64,000 bases of DNA from Rubrivivax gelatinosus. Its GTDB lineage: Bacteria > Pseudomonadota > Gammaproteobacteria > Burkholderiales > Burkholderiaceae_C. Where the stretch lies: the NCBI RefSeq assembly GCF_016583785.1, contig NZ_NRRU01000001.1, positions 1 through 64,000 on the forward strand, read 5' to 3'. This document shows positions 17,086 through 25,446 of the stretch, one piece after another (the first letter of the stretch is position 1; the number at the start of each line of letters is the position of its first letter). The position numbers were made by a program, and so were the translations under genes. The notes under the pieces are model-generated. The model worked only from the letters and a program-made list of their open reading frames with translations, did not search any database and had not been told where the DNA came from.

Positions 17086-17416
17086 GGGCTGCGCTGCCGC
17101 CGCGGGGGGCGGCTGATCTGGCGCAAGAAGCGGCGTCTTCGCGCCGGCCGCCAGCCTACGGTTCGCCGGCTGCGCGCCGATGAAGCTGGCGGGCCGAGAG
17201 CGCCTGTCGCAGCTGGAATACCGAAGGCAAGCGCGCGTTTGCGGGGGGCTGTTGCGGGCAACCACACAGCATAACCCTGGCGACAAGTGCTCACCGTCGT
17301 AAACAGGCGTGACCTTAGAATTGCAATGGAAACATTCGTGCGCTAGCGGAGGACGCGAATGGGGATGAGCCGACTCGGTTGAGCCCTGTCGCGCGGCGTG
17401 CTCATCGCCTGGCGGG
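17086..17416 (+). promoter_or_regulatory. Upstream region of the aryl-polyene cluster
   Basis: A 331-bp gap with no convincing gene. It contains a stem-loop near 17117-17146 that may end the ybdK transcript, then a more AT-rich stretch (17280-17350) where the cluster promoter probably lies. TTGCAA near 17323 followed at 17 bp by TAGCGG is only a weak candidate. At 17359-17382 a 7-codon ORF (MGMSRLG) follows a good GGAGGA site. GATGAGC at 17364-17370 can pair with a downstream GCTCATC (17400-17406), close to the first cluster gene. A leader-type control is possible but unproven. Confidence 0.4.
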
Positions 17417-18157
17417 GTGGTCGTGAGTCTGGAGTTCGTCATCGCTGATTGGTCGGCCTGGAGTCCGGGGCTGTGCTCGCAGGAGCAATGGCGGGACTGG
17501 GCACAAGACCCCGTGCTGCCCGTTGGCCACGCGCGCCCCGAGCTGCCCGAAATGCAGCCGATGCTGCGTCGGCGCCTGGACCCGCTCGGCCGCATGGCGG
17601 CCCAGGTCGTCTACTGGTGCCAGGGCGAGCGCCGCGACATGCCGGTGGTCTTCGCTTCACGCTACGGCGAGCCGGCACGTTCGCTCGAGATGCTCGCCGC
17701 GCTGGCCGCGGCTGAGCCGCTGTCGCCCACGACCTTCGGCCTGTCGGTGCACAACGCGATCGGCGCGATGGTCGCGATCGCGCGCGGCGACCGTGCCAAT
17801 ACCACCGCGATCGCCGGCGGTGCCGCGACGCCGGCGGCGGCGCTGGTCGAAGCCGGCGCGCTGCTCGCCGACGGCGCGGCCGAGGTGCTCGTCGTCTGCT
17901 GCGACGCCCCGCTGCCCGAGCCTTACGCCGAGTTCTCCGATGGGCCGGCCGCCCCCTGGGCATGGGCCTGGCGGCTCGCGGCCGGCACCGCTGGCCAGCC
18001 CTGTTTGCGCCTGGACTGGGAAGACGCCGGCGTCGAGGCCGACAGCGCCGCCGTCCTGCCCTTCGGCCTGGAGCTGCTGCAGACCGTGCTGGCGCCCGGG
18101 CCGGGCTGCCAGCGTGTCGTCGACGGTCGCCGCTGGCACTGGAGCCACGATGCCTGA
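17417..18157 (+). CDS. APE cluster chain-length-factor-like beta-ketoacyl synthase (ApeC type)
   Basis: A 246-residue KS-like protein (PF13723 type), equivalent to the chain-length factor of aryl-polyene type II polyketide systems. It would pair with a cluster ketosynthase to set polyene length. It is much shorter than a full ketosynthase (about 400) and lacks the C-terminal His/His half; the fold is recognisable from FGLSVHNAIGAMVAIARGD and AEVLVVCCDAPLPE, and the active-site Cys context (TACSSG) is absent. Start: GTG at 17417, or GTG at 17423, which has a better-spaced G-rich site. Its end overlaps the next gene by 8 bp. Confidence 0.87.
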   Translation: MVVSLEFVIADWSAWSPGLCSQEQWRDWAQDPVLPVGHARPELPEMQPMLRRRLDPLGRMAAQVVYWCQGERRDMPVVFASRYGEPARSLEMLAALAAAEPLSPTTFGLSVHNAIGAMVAIARGDRANTTAIAGGAATPAAALVEAGALLADGAAEVLVVCCDAPLPEPYAEFSDGPAAPWAWAWRLAAGTAGQPCLRLDWEDAGVEADSAAVLPFGLELLQTVLAPGPGCQRVVDGRRWHWSHDA

Positions 18158-18926
18158 GCGCCTGAACCGCAGCTGGCGAGTCGTCGCCACGGGGCTGTGT
18201 TTCGCCTCCTTCGGGCTCGGCGGGCTGGTGCTGCGCCTCGTGGTCTTCCCGCTGCTGGCGGCGATGGTGCGCGACCCGCGCCGGCGCGCCTGGCGCTCGC
18301 GGCGGCTGATCCGCCGCAGCTTCCGCCTGTTCATCGCGATGATGAGCGGGCTGGGCGTGCTGAGCTACGAGCTGCGCGGCGCCGAACGCCTGCGCCGCCG
18401 CGGCCTGCTGGTGCTGGCCAACCACCCGACGCTGGTCGACGTCGTCTTCCTGATGGCCTTCGTCGAACGCGCCGACTGCATCGTCAAGGGGGCGCTCGCG
18501 CTCAACCCGTTCACGCGCGGACCGGTGCGCGCCGCCGGCTTCGTCTGCAACGACAGCGGCGAAGGCCTGCTCGGCGACTGCCTGGCCTCGCTGCGCGACG
18601 GCGGCAACCTGATCGTCTTCCCCGAAGGCACGCGCACGCCGCGCCAGGGCCGGCCGCGGCTGCAGCGCGGCGCCGCCCACGTCGCGGTGCGCGGCGGCGT
18701 CGACGTGACGCCGGTGCACATCCGCGTCGAGCCGCTGACGCTGGGCAAGGGCGAGCCCTGGTGGCGCGTGCCCCCGCGGCGGCCGCATTTCGTCTTCGAG
18801 GTCGGCGACGACATCCCGGTGCGGCACTTCGTCGGCGACGGTGTCGCCGAGCCGCTGTCGGTGCGCCGCCTGACCGACCACCTCACCCACCATTTCGCTT
18901 CGGAGAACCCACGTGCAGCGGCTTGA
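18150..18926 (+). CDS. APE cluster lysophospholipid acyltransferase-like protein (ApeD type)
   Basis: A 258-residue member of the PlsC/LPLAT acyltransferase superfamily. It has the catalytic HX4D motif (NHPTLVDVVFL near 90), the acceptor-site FPEGTRTPRQG and an N-terminal membrane helix. In aryl-polyene clusters such enzymes are thought to help place the polyene acyl chain on its lipid carrier. The ATG at 18150 lies inside the end of the chain-length-factor gene, and its own end overlaps the first ACP gene by 14 bp. Family call is firm, substrate inferred from context. Confidence 0.88.
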   Translation: MPERLNRSWRVVATGLCFASFGLGGLVLRLVVFPLLAAMVRDPRRRAWRSRRLIRRSFRLFIAMMSGLGVLSYELRGAERLRRRGLLVLANHPTLVDVVFLMAFVERADCIVKGALALNPFTRGPVRAAGFVCNDSGEGLLGDCLASLRDGGNLIVFPEGTRTPRQGRPRLQRGAAHVAVRGGVDVTPVHIRVEPLTLGKGEPWWRVPPRRPHFVFEVGDDIPVRHFVGDGVAEPLSVRRLTDHLTHHFASENPRAAA

Positions 18927-19176
18927 GCAGGAAATCAAGGAACTCATCATCTCGTCGCTGTCCCTCGAGGACCTGCGGCCCGAGGACATCGACGCCCAGG
19001 CGCCGCTGTTCGTCGAAGGCCTGGGCCTGGACTCGATCGACGCCCTCGAGCTCGGGCTGGCGCTGCAGAAGCGCTACGGCGTGAGCCTCTCGGCCGACTC
19101 GCAGGAGACACGCCGCCATTTCGCCAGCGTCCAGGCGCTCGCGGCCTTCGTCGCCGCCGCGCGCCAGCCGGCCTGA
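18913..19176 (+). CDS. APE cluster acyl carrier protein 1 (ApeE type)
   Basis: An 87-residue acyl carrier protein. The phosphopantetheine attachment serine lies in GLDSIDALELGLAL (Ser near residue 41). A second ACP gene follows 20 bp later, as in other aryl-polyene clusters, where the two carry the growing chain or the starter. The start is a GTG at 18913, within the end of the acyltransferase gene. It should be activated by the phosphopantetheinyl transferase at the end of the cluster. Confidence 0.92.
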   Translation: MQRLEQEIKELIISSLSLEDLRPEDIDAQAPLFVEGLGLDSIDALELGLALQKRYGVSLSADSQETRRHFASVQALAAFVAAARQPA

Positions 19177-19196
19177 CCCTTATTCCCCGCACCGCC

Positions 19197-19454
19197 ATGA
19201 CCAAGGACGACATCCTCGCCCGCATCGTCGAGATCCTGCAGCAGACCTTCGAGATCGCGCCCGAGCGCATCACGCCGCAGGCCCGCCTCTACGACGACCT
19301 CGACATCGACAGCATCGACGCCGTCGACCTGATCGTGCAGCTGAAGCCGCTGGTCGGCGCCCGGCTCCGGCCCGAGGCCTTCAAGTCGGTGCGCACGGTG
19401 CAGGACGTCGTCGACGCGCTGCACGGCCTGGTGCACGACGGCGCGACCGCCTGA
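19197..19454 (+). CDS. APE cluster acyl carrier protein 2 (ApeF type)
   Basis: An 85-residue acyl carrier protein with attachment serine in DLDIDSIDAVDLIVQL (Ser near residue 40). It is diverged from ACP 1, which suggests separate roles in starter loading and extension (inference from the two-ACP plan of aryl-polyene systems). ATG at 19197. It is followed by the membrane-protein gene that begins with TTG. Confidence 0.92.
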   Translation: MTKDDILARIVEILQQTFEIAPERITPQARLYDDLDIDSIDAVDLIVQLKPLVGARLRPEAFKSVRTVQDVVDALHGLVHDGATA

Positions 19455-19465
19455 GCGCCGTCCCG

Positions 19466-20029
19466 TTGAGGCCGTTGCTGACGGCCCTGATCGCGCTCGC
19501 GACCGTGGCCTATCCCCTGCTGGTCTACACCGGCATGAGCACGCTGGAGCCGCGCTGGATGGCGCTGCTGCTGGCGGCGCTCGCGCTGGCGCGCGCCGCC
19601 GCAGCGCGCAGCCGCACCTGGCTGGCGGCGGCGGCCGGCGCGACCGTGCTCGCTGCCTTCGCCTGGGCGGGCAACGCCTGGCTGCCGCTCAAGCTCTACC
19701 CGGCGCTGGTCAACACGCTGCTGCTGGTCGTGTTCGGCGCCAGCCTGCGCTGGGGGCCGCCGGTGGTCGAGCGTCTGGCGCGGCTGCACGAGCCCGAGCT
19801 GCCGCCGGCCGGTGTCGCCTACACGCGCCGCGTCACCCAGGCCTGGTGCGGCTTCTTCGTCGTCAACGGCGGCATCGCGCTGGCCACCGCGTTGTGGGCC
19901 AGCGACGCCGTCTGGGCCTTCTACAACGGCCTGCTGGCCTATCTGCTGATCGGCCTGTTCTTCGGCGCCGAGTGGCTGCTGCGCCGGCGCCTGCGCGCGC
20001 GCCTGGCCGCCGGGAGCGTGCATGTCTGA
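19466..20029 (+). CDS. APE cluster membrane protein, COG4648 type (ApeG type)
   Basis: A 187-residue integral membrane protein of about six helices (for example LLTALIALATVAYPLLVYTG and NGLLAYLLIGLFFGAEWLL), with basic C-terminal RRRLRARLA. Proteins of this kind sit at this place in aryl-polyene clusters, and their role is unknown; a scaffold or export role is likely. No ATG or GTG fits, so I chose the TTG at 19466. The end overlaps the following ligase gene by 8 bp. Confidence 0.82.
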   Translation: MRPLLTALIALATVAYPLLVYTGMSTLEPRWMALLLAALALARAAAARSRTWLAAAAGATVLAAFAWAGNAWLPLKLYPALVNTLLLVVFGASLRWGPPVVERLARLHEPELPPAGVAYTRRVTQAWCGFFVVNGGIALATALWASDAVWAFYNGLLAYLLIGLFFGAEWLLRRRLRARLAAGSVHV

Positions 20030-21719
20030 GGCGCTGCCGCTGCACCGGCTGCTGGCCGAGGCCGTGCCCGATGGCCTGCCGGTCGCCTGGCGCGACGGCG
20101 GCTGGGTCACGCGGCGGCAGTTCGTCGTCGAGGCCGCGGCCTGGCGGGCCGCTTTCACCGCCGCGCCCGGGCGCCGCCACGCGCTGTACTTCGAGGACAG
20201 CCTGAGTTTCGCCGCCGCGCTGTTCGGCGCCTGGCATGCCGGCGTCGAGGTCTGCCTGCCGGGCGACCGCCAGCCGGCGACGCTGGAGCGGCTGCGCGCG
20301 CTCGGCTGCGGTTTCGCTGGAGACCTGCCGGGCGCGCTGCAGCCCGCCGCAACATGCACGCCGCCGGTGTTCACGCCGCTGGACCCGCGGGCCGCGCGGC
20401 TGCTCGTCTTCACCTCGGGTTCCTCGGGCGAGCCGGCGGCGATCCCGAAGCGGCTGGACCAGCTCGACGCCGAGGTCCAGGCGCTGCAGTCGGCATTCAG
20501 CGCCGCGCTCGACGCCGAAGGCCCGGCCTGGGTTGCCGCGACCGTCTCGCACCAGCACATCTACGGCCTGCTGTTCCAGGTGCTGTGGCCGCTGGCGGCG
20601 GCACGCCCGTTCTGCGCCCGCCGGCTCGAATACGCCGAGGAGATCACGACGCTGCCCGGCACCGGGCCGCTGCTGCTGGTGTCCAGCCCCGCGCACCTGC
20701 GCCGCCTGCCACCGGCTTTCGACTGGGCCGCGGCGCGACAGCGGCTGCGCGCCGTGACCTCGTCGGGCGGGCCGCTGCCGGTCGAGGCAGCAGAGCAGAG
20801 CCTGGCGCTGCTGGGGCAGTCGCCGACCGAGGTCTTCGGCAGCTCCGAGACCGGCGGCATCGCCTGGCGCCGACGCGCCGAACACGGCGAACGCTGGCAG
20901 CCGCTGCCCGGCGTCGACTGGCGCATCGACGACGAACGCCTGGCCGTGCGCTCGCGCCACCTGCCCGACGACGCCTGGTGGCCGACCAGCGACCGCGTGC
21001 AGGCGCTGGCCGACGGCGCTTTCGAGCTGCTGGGCCGCGCCGACCGCATCGTCAAGGTCGAAGGCAAACGGATCTCGCTGACGGCGATCGAACAGGCGCT
21101 GCTGGCCGACGGCACGCTGGCCGAAGCGCGGGCGCTGCTGCTGCCGGCAGCACTCGGCGGCCGGCTCGCCGTCGTCACCGTGCCCGGGCCGGCGGCGCGT
21201 GAACGGCTGCGGCAGCTGGGCCGCCGGGCCTTCAACGAACAGCTGCGCCGGGCGCTGCTGGCGACGCTGGAGCGGGTGGCACTGCCGCGGCGCTGGCGCC
21301 ATGTCACCACGCTGCCGGCCGACACCCAGGGCAAGTGCAGCGAAGCCGCGCTCGCGGCGCTGTTCCGGCCGCTGATGCCCGAGCCCGTGTGGCTGGAGCG
21401 CGGGCCCGAGCGCGCGCGCCTGGTGTTGCCGCTCGACCCCACGCTGCGTGTCTTCGACGGCCATTTTCCCGGCGCGCCCATCCTGCCCGGGGTCGCCCAG
21501 ATCGACTGGGCGGCAACGTTCGGCCGCCAGTGTTTCGAGCTGCCGCCGCGTTTCCTGCGCCTGGAGCAGCTGAAGTTCCAGCGCCCGCTCGAGCCCGGCA
21601 TGCGTGCCGAGCTGCTGCTGGAATGCCGTGCCGGCACGGGCGTGCTCCTGTTCCGCTACGAGTCGGAGCAGGGCGTGCACGCGGGTGGGCGCATCGTCTT
21701 CGGGGCTGCCGATGCCTGA
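20022..21719 (+). CDS. APE cluster acyl-ACP ligase fused to a FabZ/ApeI-like dehydratase
   Basis: A 565-residue two-domain protein. Residues ~1-445 are an AMP-binding adenylating enzyme (VFTSGSSGEPAAIPK near 130; EVFGSSETGGIAWR near 270; GRADRIVKVEGKRISL near 340) that would activate the aryl starter and load it on an ACP. Residues ~450-565 are a hot-dog dehydratase with the FabZ-like DGHFPGAPILPGVAQIDWA, including the catalytic His. As I recall, ApeH and ApeI are separate genes in the E. coli and Xenorhabdus clusters; here the ORF runs through without a stop. ATG at 20022; the end overlaps the glycosyltransferase gene (ATGCCTGA). Confidence 0.88.
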   Translation: MSEALPLHRLLAEAVPDGLPVAWRDGGWVTRRQFVVEAAAWRAAFTAAPGRRHALYFEDSLSFAAALFGAWHAGVEVCLPGDRQPATLERLRALGCGFAGDLPGALQPAATCTPPVFTPLDPRAARLLVFTSGSSGEPAAIPKRLDQLDAEVQALQSAFSAALDAEGPAWVAATVSHQHIYGLLFQVLWPLAAARPFCARRLEYAEEITTLPGTGPLLLVSSPAHLRRLPPAFDWAAARQRLRAVTSSGGPLPVEAAEQSLALLGQSPTEVFGSSETGGIAWRRRAEHGERWQPLPGVDWRIDDERLAVRSRHLPDDAWWPTSDRVQALADGAFELLGRADRIVKVEGKRISLTAIEQALLADGTLAEARALLLPAALGGRLAVVTVPGPAARERLRQLGRRAFNEQLRRALLATLERVALPRRWRHVTTLPADTQGKCSEAALAALFRPLMPEPVWLERGPERARLVLPLDPTLRVFDGHFPGAPILPGVAQIDWAATFGRQCFELPPRFLRLEQLKFQRPLEPGMRAELLLECRAGTGVLLFRYESEQGVHAGGRIVFGAADA

Positions 21720-22458
21720 TCCGGTCGTCGTCATCCCGGTCTACAACCACCCGGCGACCATAGGCGCGATGGTGGCCGCGGTGCGTGGCCACGGCTTGCG
21801 CTGCATCCTCGTCGACGACGGCAGCGATGCCGGCTGCGCCGCGGTGCTGGACGCGCTCGCCGCGCAGCACGGCCAGCCCGTGACGCTGCTGCGCCTGGCC
21901 AGCAACCAGGGCAAGGGCGGGGCGATGCTGGCCGGGCTGCGCGAGGCCCGGCGCCAGGGTTTCGAACACGCGCTGCAGATCGACGCCGACGGCCAGCACG
22001 ACCCGGCCGACATCCCGCGTTTCGTCGCCCTGTCGCGCCGGCACCCGGATGCCGTCATCTGCGGCTGCCCGGTCTACGACGACTCGGTGCCGCGCGGCCG
22101 GCTGTACGCACGCTACCTGACCCACGTCTGGGTCTGGATCAACACCTTGTCGCTGGCGATCCGCGACTCGATGTGCGGCTTTCGCATCTACCCGCTGGCA
22201 AGCACGGTGGCGCTGATCGACGAGGTCGCGATCGGCCGGCGCATGGACTTCGACAGCGAGGTGCTGGTGCGCCTGCACTGGCGCGGCGTGGCGGTGGTCA
22301 ACCTGCCGACGCGGGTGCACTACCCGCAGGACGGCGTCTCGCACTTCCGCGCCTGGCGCGACAACCTGTTGATCTCGCGCATGCACGCGACCCTGTTCGC
22401 CGGCATGCTGCTGCGCGCGCCGGCGCTGCTGGCGCGCCGGCTGCGGGGCGGGCGATGA
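21712..22458 (+). CDS. APE cluster family 2 glycosyltransferase
   Basis: A 248-residue GT-A glycosyltransferase (GT2) like dolichyl-phosphate mannose synthases: VVVIPVYNHPATIGAMV at the N-terminus, CILVDDGSDAGC, the metal-binding QIDADGQHDPADIP, and RDSMCGFRIYP as acceptor motif. It would add a sugar to the lipid or polyene carrier. In some aryl-polyene clusters this domain is fused to an acyltransferase (ApeJ); here the acyltransferase is the next gene, overlapping by 4 bp (ATGA). No C-terminal membrane helices are evident. Confidence 0.88.
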   Translation: MPDPVVVIPVYNHPATIGAMVAAVRGHGLRCILVDDGSDAGCAAVLDALAAQHGQPVTLLRLASNQGKGGAMLAGLREARRQGFEHALQIDADGQHDPADIPRFVALSRRHPDAVICGCPVYDDSVPRGRLYARYLTHVWVWINTLSLAIRDSMCGFRIYPLASTVALIDEVAIGRRMDFDSEVLVRLHWRGVAVVNLPTRVHYPQDGVSHFRAWRDNLLISRMHATLFAGMLLRAPALLARRLRGGR

Positions 22459-23411
22459 CCACGCGCGCGGCGCCGCACTGGGCGCGCATCGGCGAGAGCA
22501 GCTTCGTCTTCGGCATGTGGCTGCTCTACGGCGTGCACCGCACGCTCGGGCGGCTGCCGTTCCGGCTCTGCCTGTACCCGGTGGTCGCCTGGTACTGGGC
22601 GACGCGGCCGCTGGCCCGGCGTTCGTCGCTCGAATACCTGCGCCGGCTGCAGGCGGCGCACGGCGGCGTCTGCGCGCCGGGCCGCGAGCCGGGGCTGGGC
22701 CACAGCCTGCGCCACTTCCTGTCGTTTGCCGAGACCATCCTCGACAAGCTGCTGGCCTTCAGCGGCCGCTACCCCTTCGACGCCGTGCGCCTGGCCGGGC
22801 TGGAGGCGATGCAGGCGATGATCGCGCGTGGCCAGGGCGGCATCTTCGTCACCGCCCACGTCGGCTGCCTGGAGCTGTGCCGCGCGCTCGCCGACCGCTG
22901 CCCGGGGCTGCAGCTGACGCTGCTGGTGCACACGCGCCACGCCGAACGGTTCAACGCGATGCTGCGCCGGCTCGACCCCGGCAGCCGCATCGAGCTGCTG
23001 CAGGTCACCGAGGTCGACCCGGCGACCGCGGCGCTGCTGGCGCGCAAGGTCGAGGCCGGCGGCTTTGTCGCCATCGCCGGCGACCGCGTGCCGGTGACGC
23101 GCAGCAAGGTCGTGCGGGTTCCCTTCCTCGGCCACGACGCCGATTTCCCGGTCGGCCCCTACGTGCTGGCGGCGCTGCTGAAGTGCCCGCTGGTGCTGCT
23201 GGGCTGCGTGCGCGAGGGCCGTGCGCATGCGGTCGGTTTCGAGCTGCTGGCCGAGCGTGTCGAGCTGCCGCGCGGCCGCCGCGACGCCGCGCTCGCCGCG
23301 TATGCGGCCGCGTTCGCAGGACGCCTGGAGCGTCTGCTGCAGCGCGCGCCCTACGACTGGTTCAACTTCTATCCCTTCTGGGCGCCGGCCGACGGCGCCC
23401 ACCGTCCATGA
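22455..23411 (+). CDS. APE cluster LPLAT/HtrB-like acyltransferase
   Basis: A 318-residue member of the lauroyl/myristoyl (LpxL/HtrB) acyltransferase-like family: FVTAHVGCLELCRALAD (the HX4E/D-type catalytic region), then FVAIAGDRVPVTRSKVV and FPVGPYVLAALLKCPLVLLG. It probably transfers the finished polyenoyl chain or a fatty acyl chain to the lipid anchor. It corresponds to the acyltransferase half of ApeJ in clusters where the two are fused. Start ATG at 22455 and end at 23411 both overlap neighbours by 4 bp. Confidence 0.87.
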   Translation: MTTRAAPHWARIGESSFVFGMWLLYGVHRTLGRLPFRLCLYPVVAWYWATRPLARRSSLEYLRRLQAAHGGVCAPGREPGLGHSLRHFLSFAETILDKLLAFSGRYPFDAVRLAGLEAMQAMIARGQGGIFVTAHVGCLELCRALADRCPGLQLTLLVHTRHAERFNAMLRRLDPGSRIELLQVTEVDPATAALLARKVEAGGFVAIAGDRVPVTRSKVVRVPFLGHDADFPVGPYVLAALLKCPLVLLGCVREGRAHAVGFELLAERVELPRGRRDAALAAYAAAFAGRLERLLQRAPYDWFNFYPFWAPADGAHRP

Positions 23412-24958
23412 CCCAAGCCCCGCACACCCCGCCGCGCCGCGTCGTCTTCGACGGCTCGCGCCTGAGTCTGGAAGACATCGCCGACCTGGCCCAGGGCCGG
23501 GCGCAGGCGCAGCTGTCGTGCGAGCCGGCCTTCCGCGCCCGCATCGCCGTCGGCGCCGACTTCCTCGACCGGCTGCTGCGCGAGGACGGGGTGGTCTACG
23601 GCGTCACCACCGGCTACGGCGACTCGTGCACGGTGGCGGTGCCGGCGGAACTCGTCGCCGAGCTGCCGCACCACCTCTACACCTATCACGGCTGCGGCGC
23701 CGGGCGTTTCCTGACGCCCGAAGAGACGCGTGCCGTGCTCGCCGCGCGCCTGGCTTCGCTGTGCCAGGGCGTCTCGGGCGTCAGCGTCGGCTTGCTGGAG
23801 CAGCTCGAGCGCCTGCTGGTGCACGACCTGCTGCCGCTGATCCCGGCCGAAGGTTCGGTCGGCGCCAGCGGCGACCTGACGCCGCTGTCCTACGTCGCCG
23901 CGGTGCTCTGCGGCGAACGCGAGGTCCTGCACCGCGGCCAGCGCCGCCCGGCGGCCGAGGCGCTGGCCGAAATCGGCATCGCGCCGCTGCGCCTGCGGCC
24001 CAAGGAAGGCCTGGCGATCATGAACGGCACCGCGGTGATGACCGGCCTGGCCTGCCTGGCTTGGCGGCGCGCCGACTACCTGTCGCGGCTGGCGACGCGG
24101 CTGACGGCCTGCAACGTCGTCGTCGCCAAGGGCAACGCGCACCACTTCGACGAGCGCCTGTTCGCGCTCAAGCCGCACCCGGGGCAGCAGCGCGTGGCCG
24201 CGCGGCTGCGTGCCGACCTGCGCAGCGAACGCCCGGCGCGCAACGACCAGCGCCTGCAGGACCGCTATTCGCTGCGCTGCGCGCCGCACGTCATCGGCGT
24301 GCTCGAGGACGCGCTGCCCTTCCTGCGCGGGCTGATCGAGAACGAGCTCAACAGCGCCAACGACAACCCGCTGATCGAGCCCGACGAGCAGCGTGTGCTG
24401 CACGGCGGCCATTTCTACGGCGGCCACATCGCGCTGGCGATGGACACGCTGAAGAACGCGGTCGCCAACGTCGCCGACCTGCTCGACCGCCAGCTCGCGC
24501 TGCTCGTCGACAGCCGCTACAACCACGGCCTGCCGGCCAATCTGTCGGGTGCGAGCGGCGCGCGTGCCGCCATCAACCACGGCCTGAAGGCGCTGCAGAT
24601 CAGCGTCTCGGCCTGGACCGCCGAGGCGCTGAAACAGACGATGCCGGCCTCGGTGTTCTCGCGCTCGACCGAGTGCCACAACCAGGACAAGGTCAGCATG
24701 GGCACGATCGCCGCGCGCGACGCGCTGCGCGTGCTGGAGCTGACCGAGCAGGTCGCCGCGGCGATGCTGATCGCCGCGCGTCAGGGCCTGCTGCTGCGCG
24801 AGCGCCTGGATCCGGCGCTGCCGCTGGCCCCCGAACTCGCCGCCTTCCGCGCCGACCTGGACGACCGCATCGCCCCGGTCGTCGAGGACCGCGCGCTCGA
24901 CGCCGACCTGCAGCGCCTGCTGGCGGCGCTGCGCGAACGTGCCTGGAGGCTGGCATGA
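23408..24958 (+). CDS. Aromatic/histidine ammonia-lyase of the APE cluster
   Basis: A 516-residue MIO-type ammonia-lyase that would deaminate an aromatic amino acid to an aryl acrylate such as cinnamate or coumarate, a possible starter unit. The MIO triad is intact in VGASGDLTPLSYVAAVL (near 158). Other signatures are YGVTTGYGDS near 65, NGTAVMTGLA near 207, NELNSANDNPLIEP near 315 and the QDKVSMG region. The selectivity pair (His-Leu in tyrosine lyases, Ser-His in histidine lyases, Phe-Leu in phenylalanine lyases) seems to be Tyr-His here (YHGCGAG), so substrate cannot be assigned by rule. It is embedded in the cluster with 4-bp overlaps on both sides. Confidence 0.9.
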   Translation: MTQAPHTPPRRVVFDGSRLSLEDIADLAQGRAQAQLSCEPAFRARIAVGADFLDRLLREDGVVYGVTTGYGDSCTVAVPAELVAELPHHLYTYHGCGAGRFLTPEETRAVLAARLASLCQGVSGVSVGLLEQLERLLVHDLLPLIPAEGSVGASGDLTPLSYVAAVLCGEREVLHRGQRRPAAEALAEIGIAPLRLRPKEGLAIMNGTAVMTGLACLAWRRADYLSRLATRLTACNVVVAKGNAHHFDERLFALKPHPGQQRVAARLRADLRSERPARNDQRLQDRYSLRCAPHVIGVLEDALPFLRGLIENELNSANDNPLIEPDEQRVLHGGHFYGGHIALAMDTLKNAVANVADLLDRQLALLVDSRYNHGLPANLSGASGARAAINHGLKALQISVSAWTAEALKQTMPASVFSRSTECHNQDKVSMGTIAARDALRVLELTEQVAAAMLIAARQGLLLRERLDPALPLAPELAAFRADLDDRIAPVVEDRALDADLQRLLAALRERAWRLA

Positions 24959-25446
24959 GCGCTCAGGACTTGTCCGGGGCTCATTCCCGCCTGGCGGGAC
25001 CGGCCGGCAGGCCGAAGGGTGCTCCAGTGAGCACGCCCGAGTTCGTCCACGAGATCGAGATCAGCCCCGCCTTCCACGATCTCGACCCGATGGAGATCGT
25101 CTGGCACGGCCACTACGTCAAGTACCTGGAGATCGCACGCTGCGCGCTGCTGCAGCGCTACGACTACGACTACCCGCAGATGCGCGAGTCGGGCTACGCC
25201 TGGCCCATCGTCGACATGCGGCTGAAGTACGTGCGGCCGATGGAATACGGCCGGCGCGCGAAGGTGCAGGCGCGCATCGTCGAGTGGGAGAACCGGCTGC
25301 GCATCGAGTACCTGATCCGCGACGCCGAGACCGGCGCCAAGCTGAACAGCGCCTACACGATCCAGGTCGCGGTCGACATGGCGACGCGCGAGATGTGTTT
25401 CGTCTGCCCGCAGGTGCTGTGGGACCGGCTCGGGGTGCAGCCATGA
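24955..25446 (+). CDS. APE cluster acyl thioesterase, 4-hydroxybenzoyl-CoA type (ApeK type)
   Basis: A hot-dog thioesterase (163 residues from the ATG at 24955). FHDLDPMEIVWHGHYVKYLE holds the catalytic Asp of the 4HBT family, and MRLKYVRPMEYG follows. It likely releases misprimed or finished acyl groups from the ACP. The ATG overlaps the ammonia-lyase stop (ATGA), the rule in this cluster, but gives a 24-residue low-complexity Gly/Ala/Pro arm before the domain. A GTG at 25027 would start right at the domain. I prefer the coupled start, without strong certainty. Its end overlaps the next gene. Confidence 0.85.
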   Translation: MSAQDLSGAHSRLAGPAGRPKGAPVSTPEFVHEIEISPAFHDLDPMEIVWHGHYVKYLEIARCALLQRYDYDYPQMRESGYAWPIVDMRLKYVRPMEYGRRAKVQARIVEWENRLRIEYLIRDAETGAKLNSAYTIQVAVDMATREMCFVCPQVLWDRLGVQP

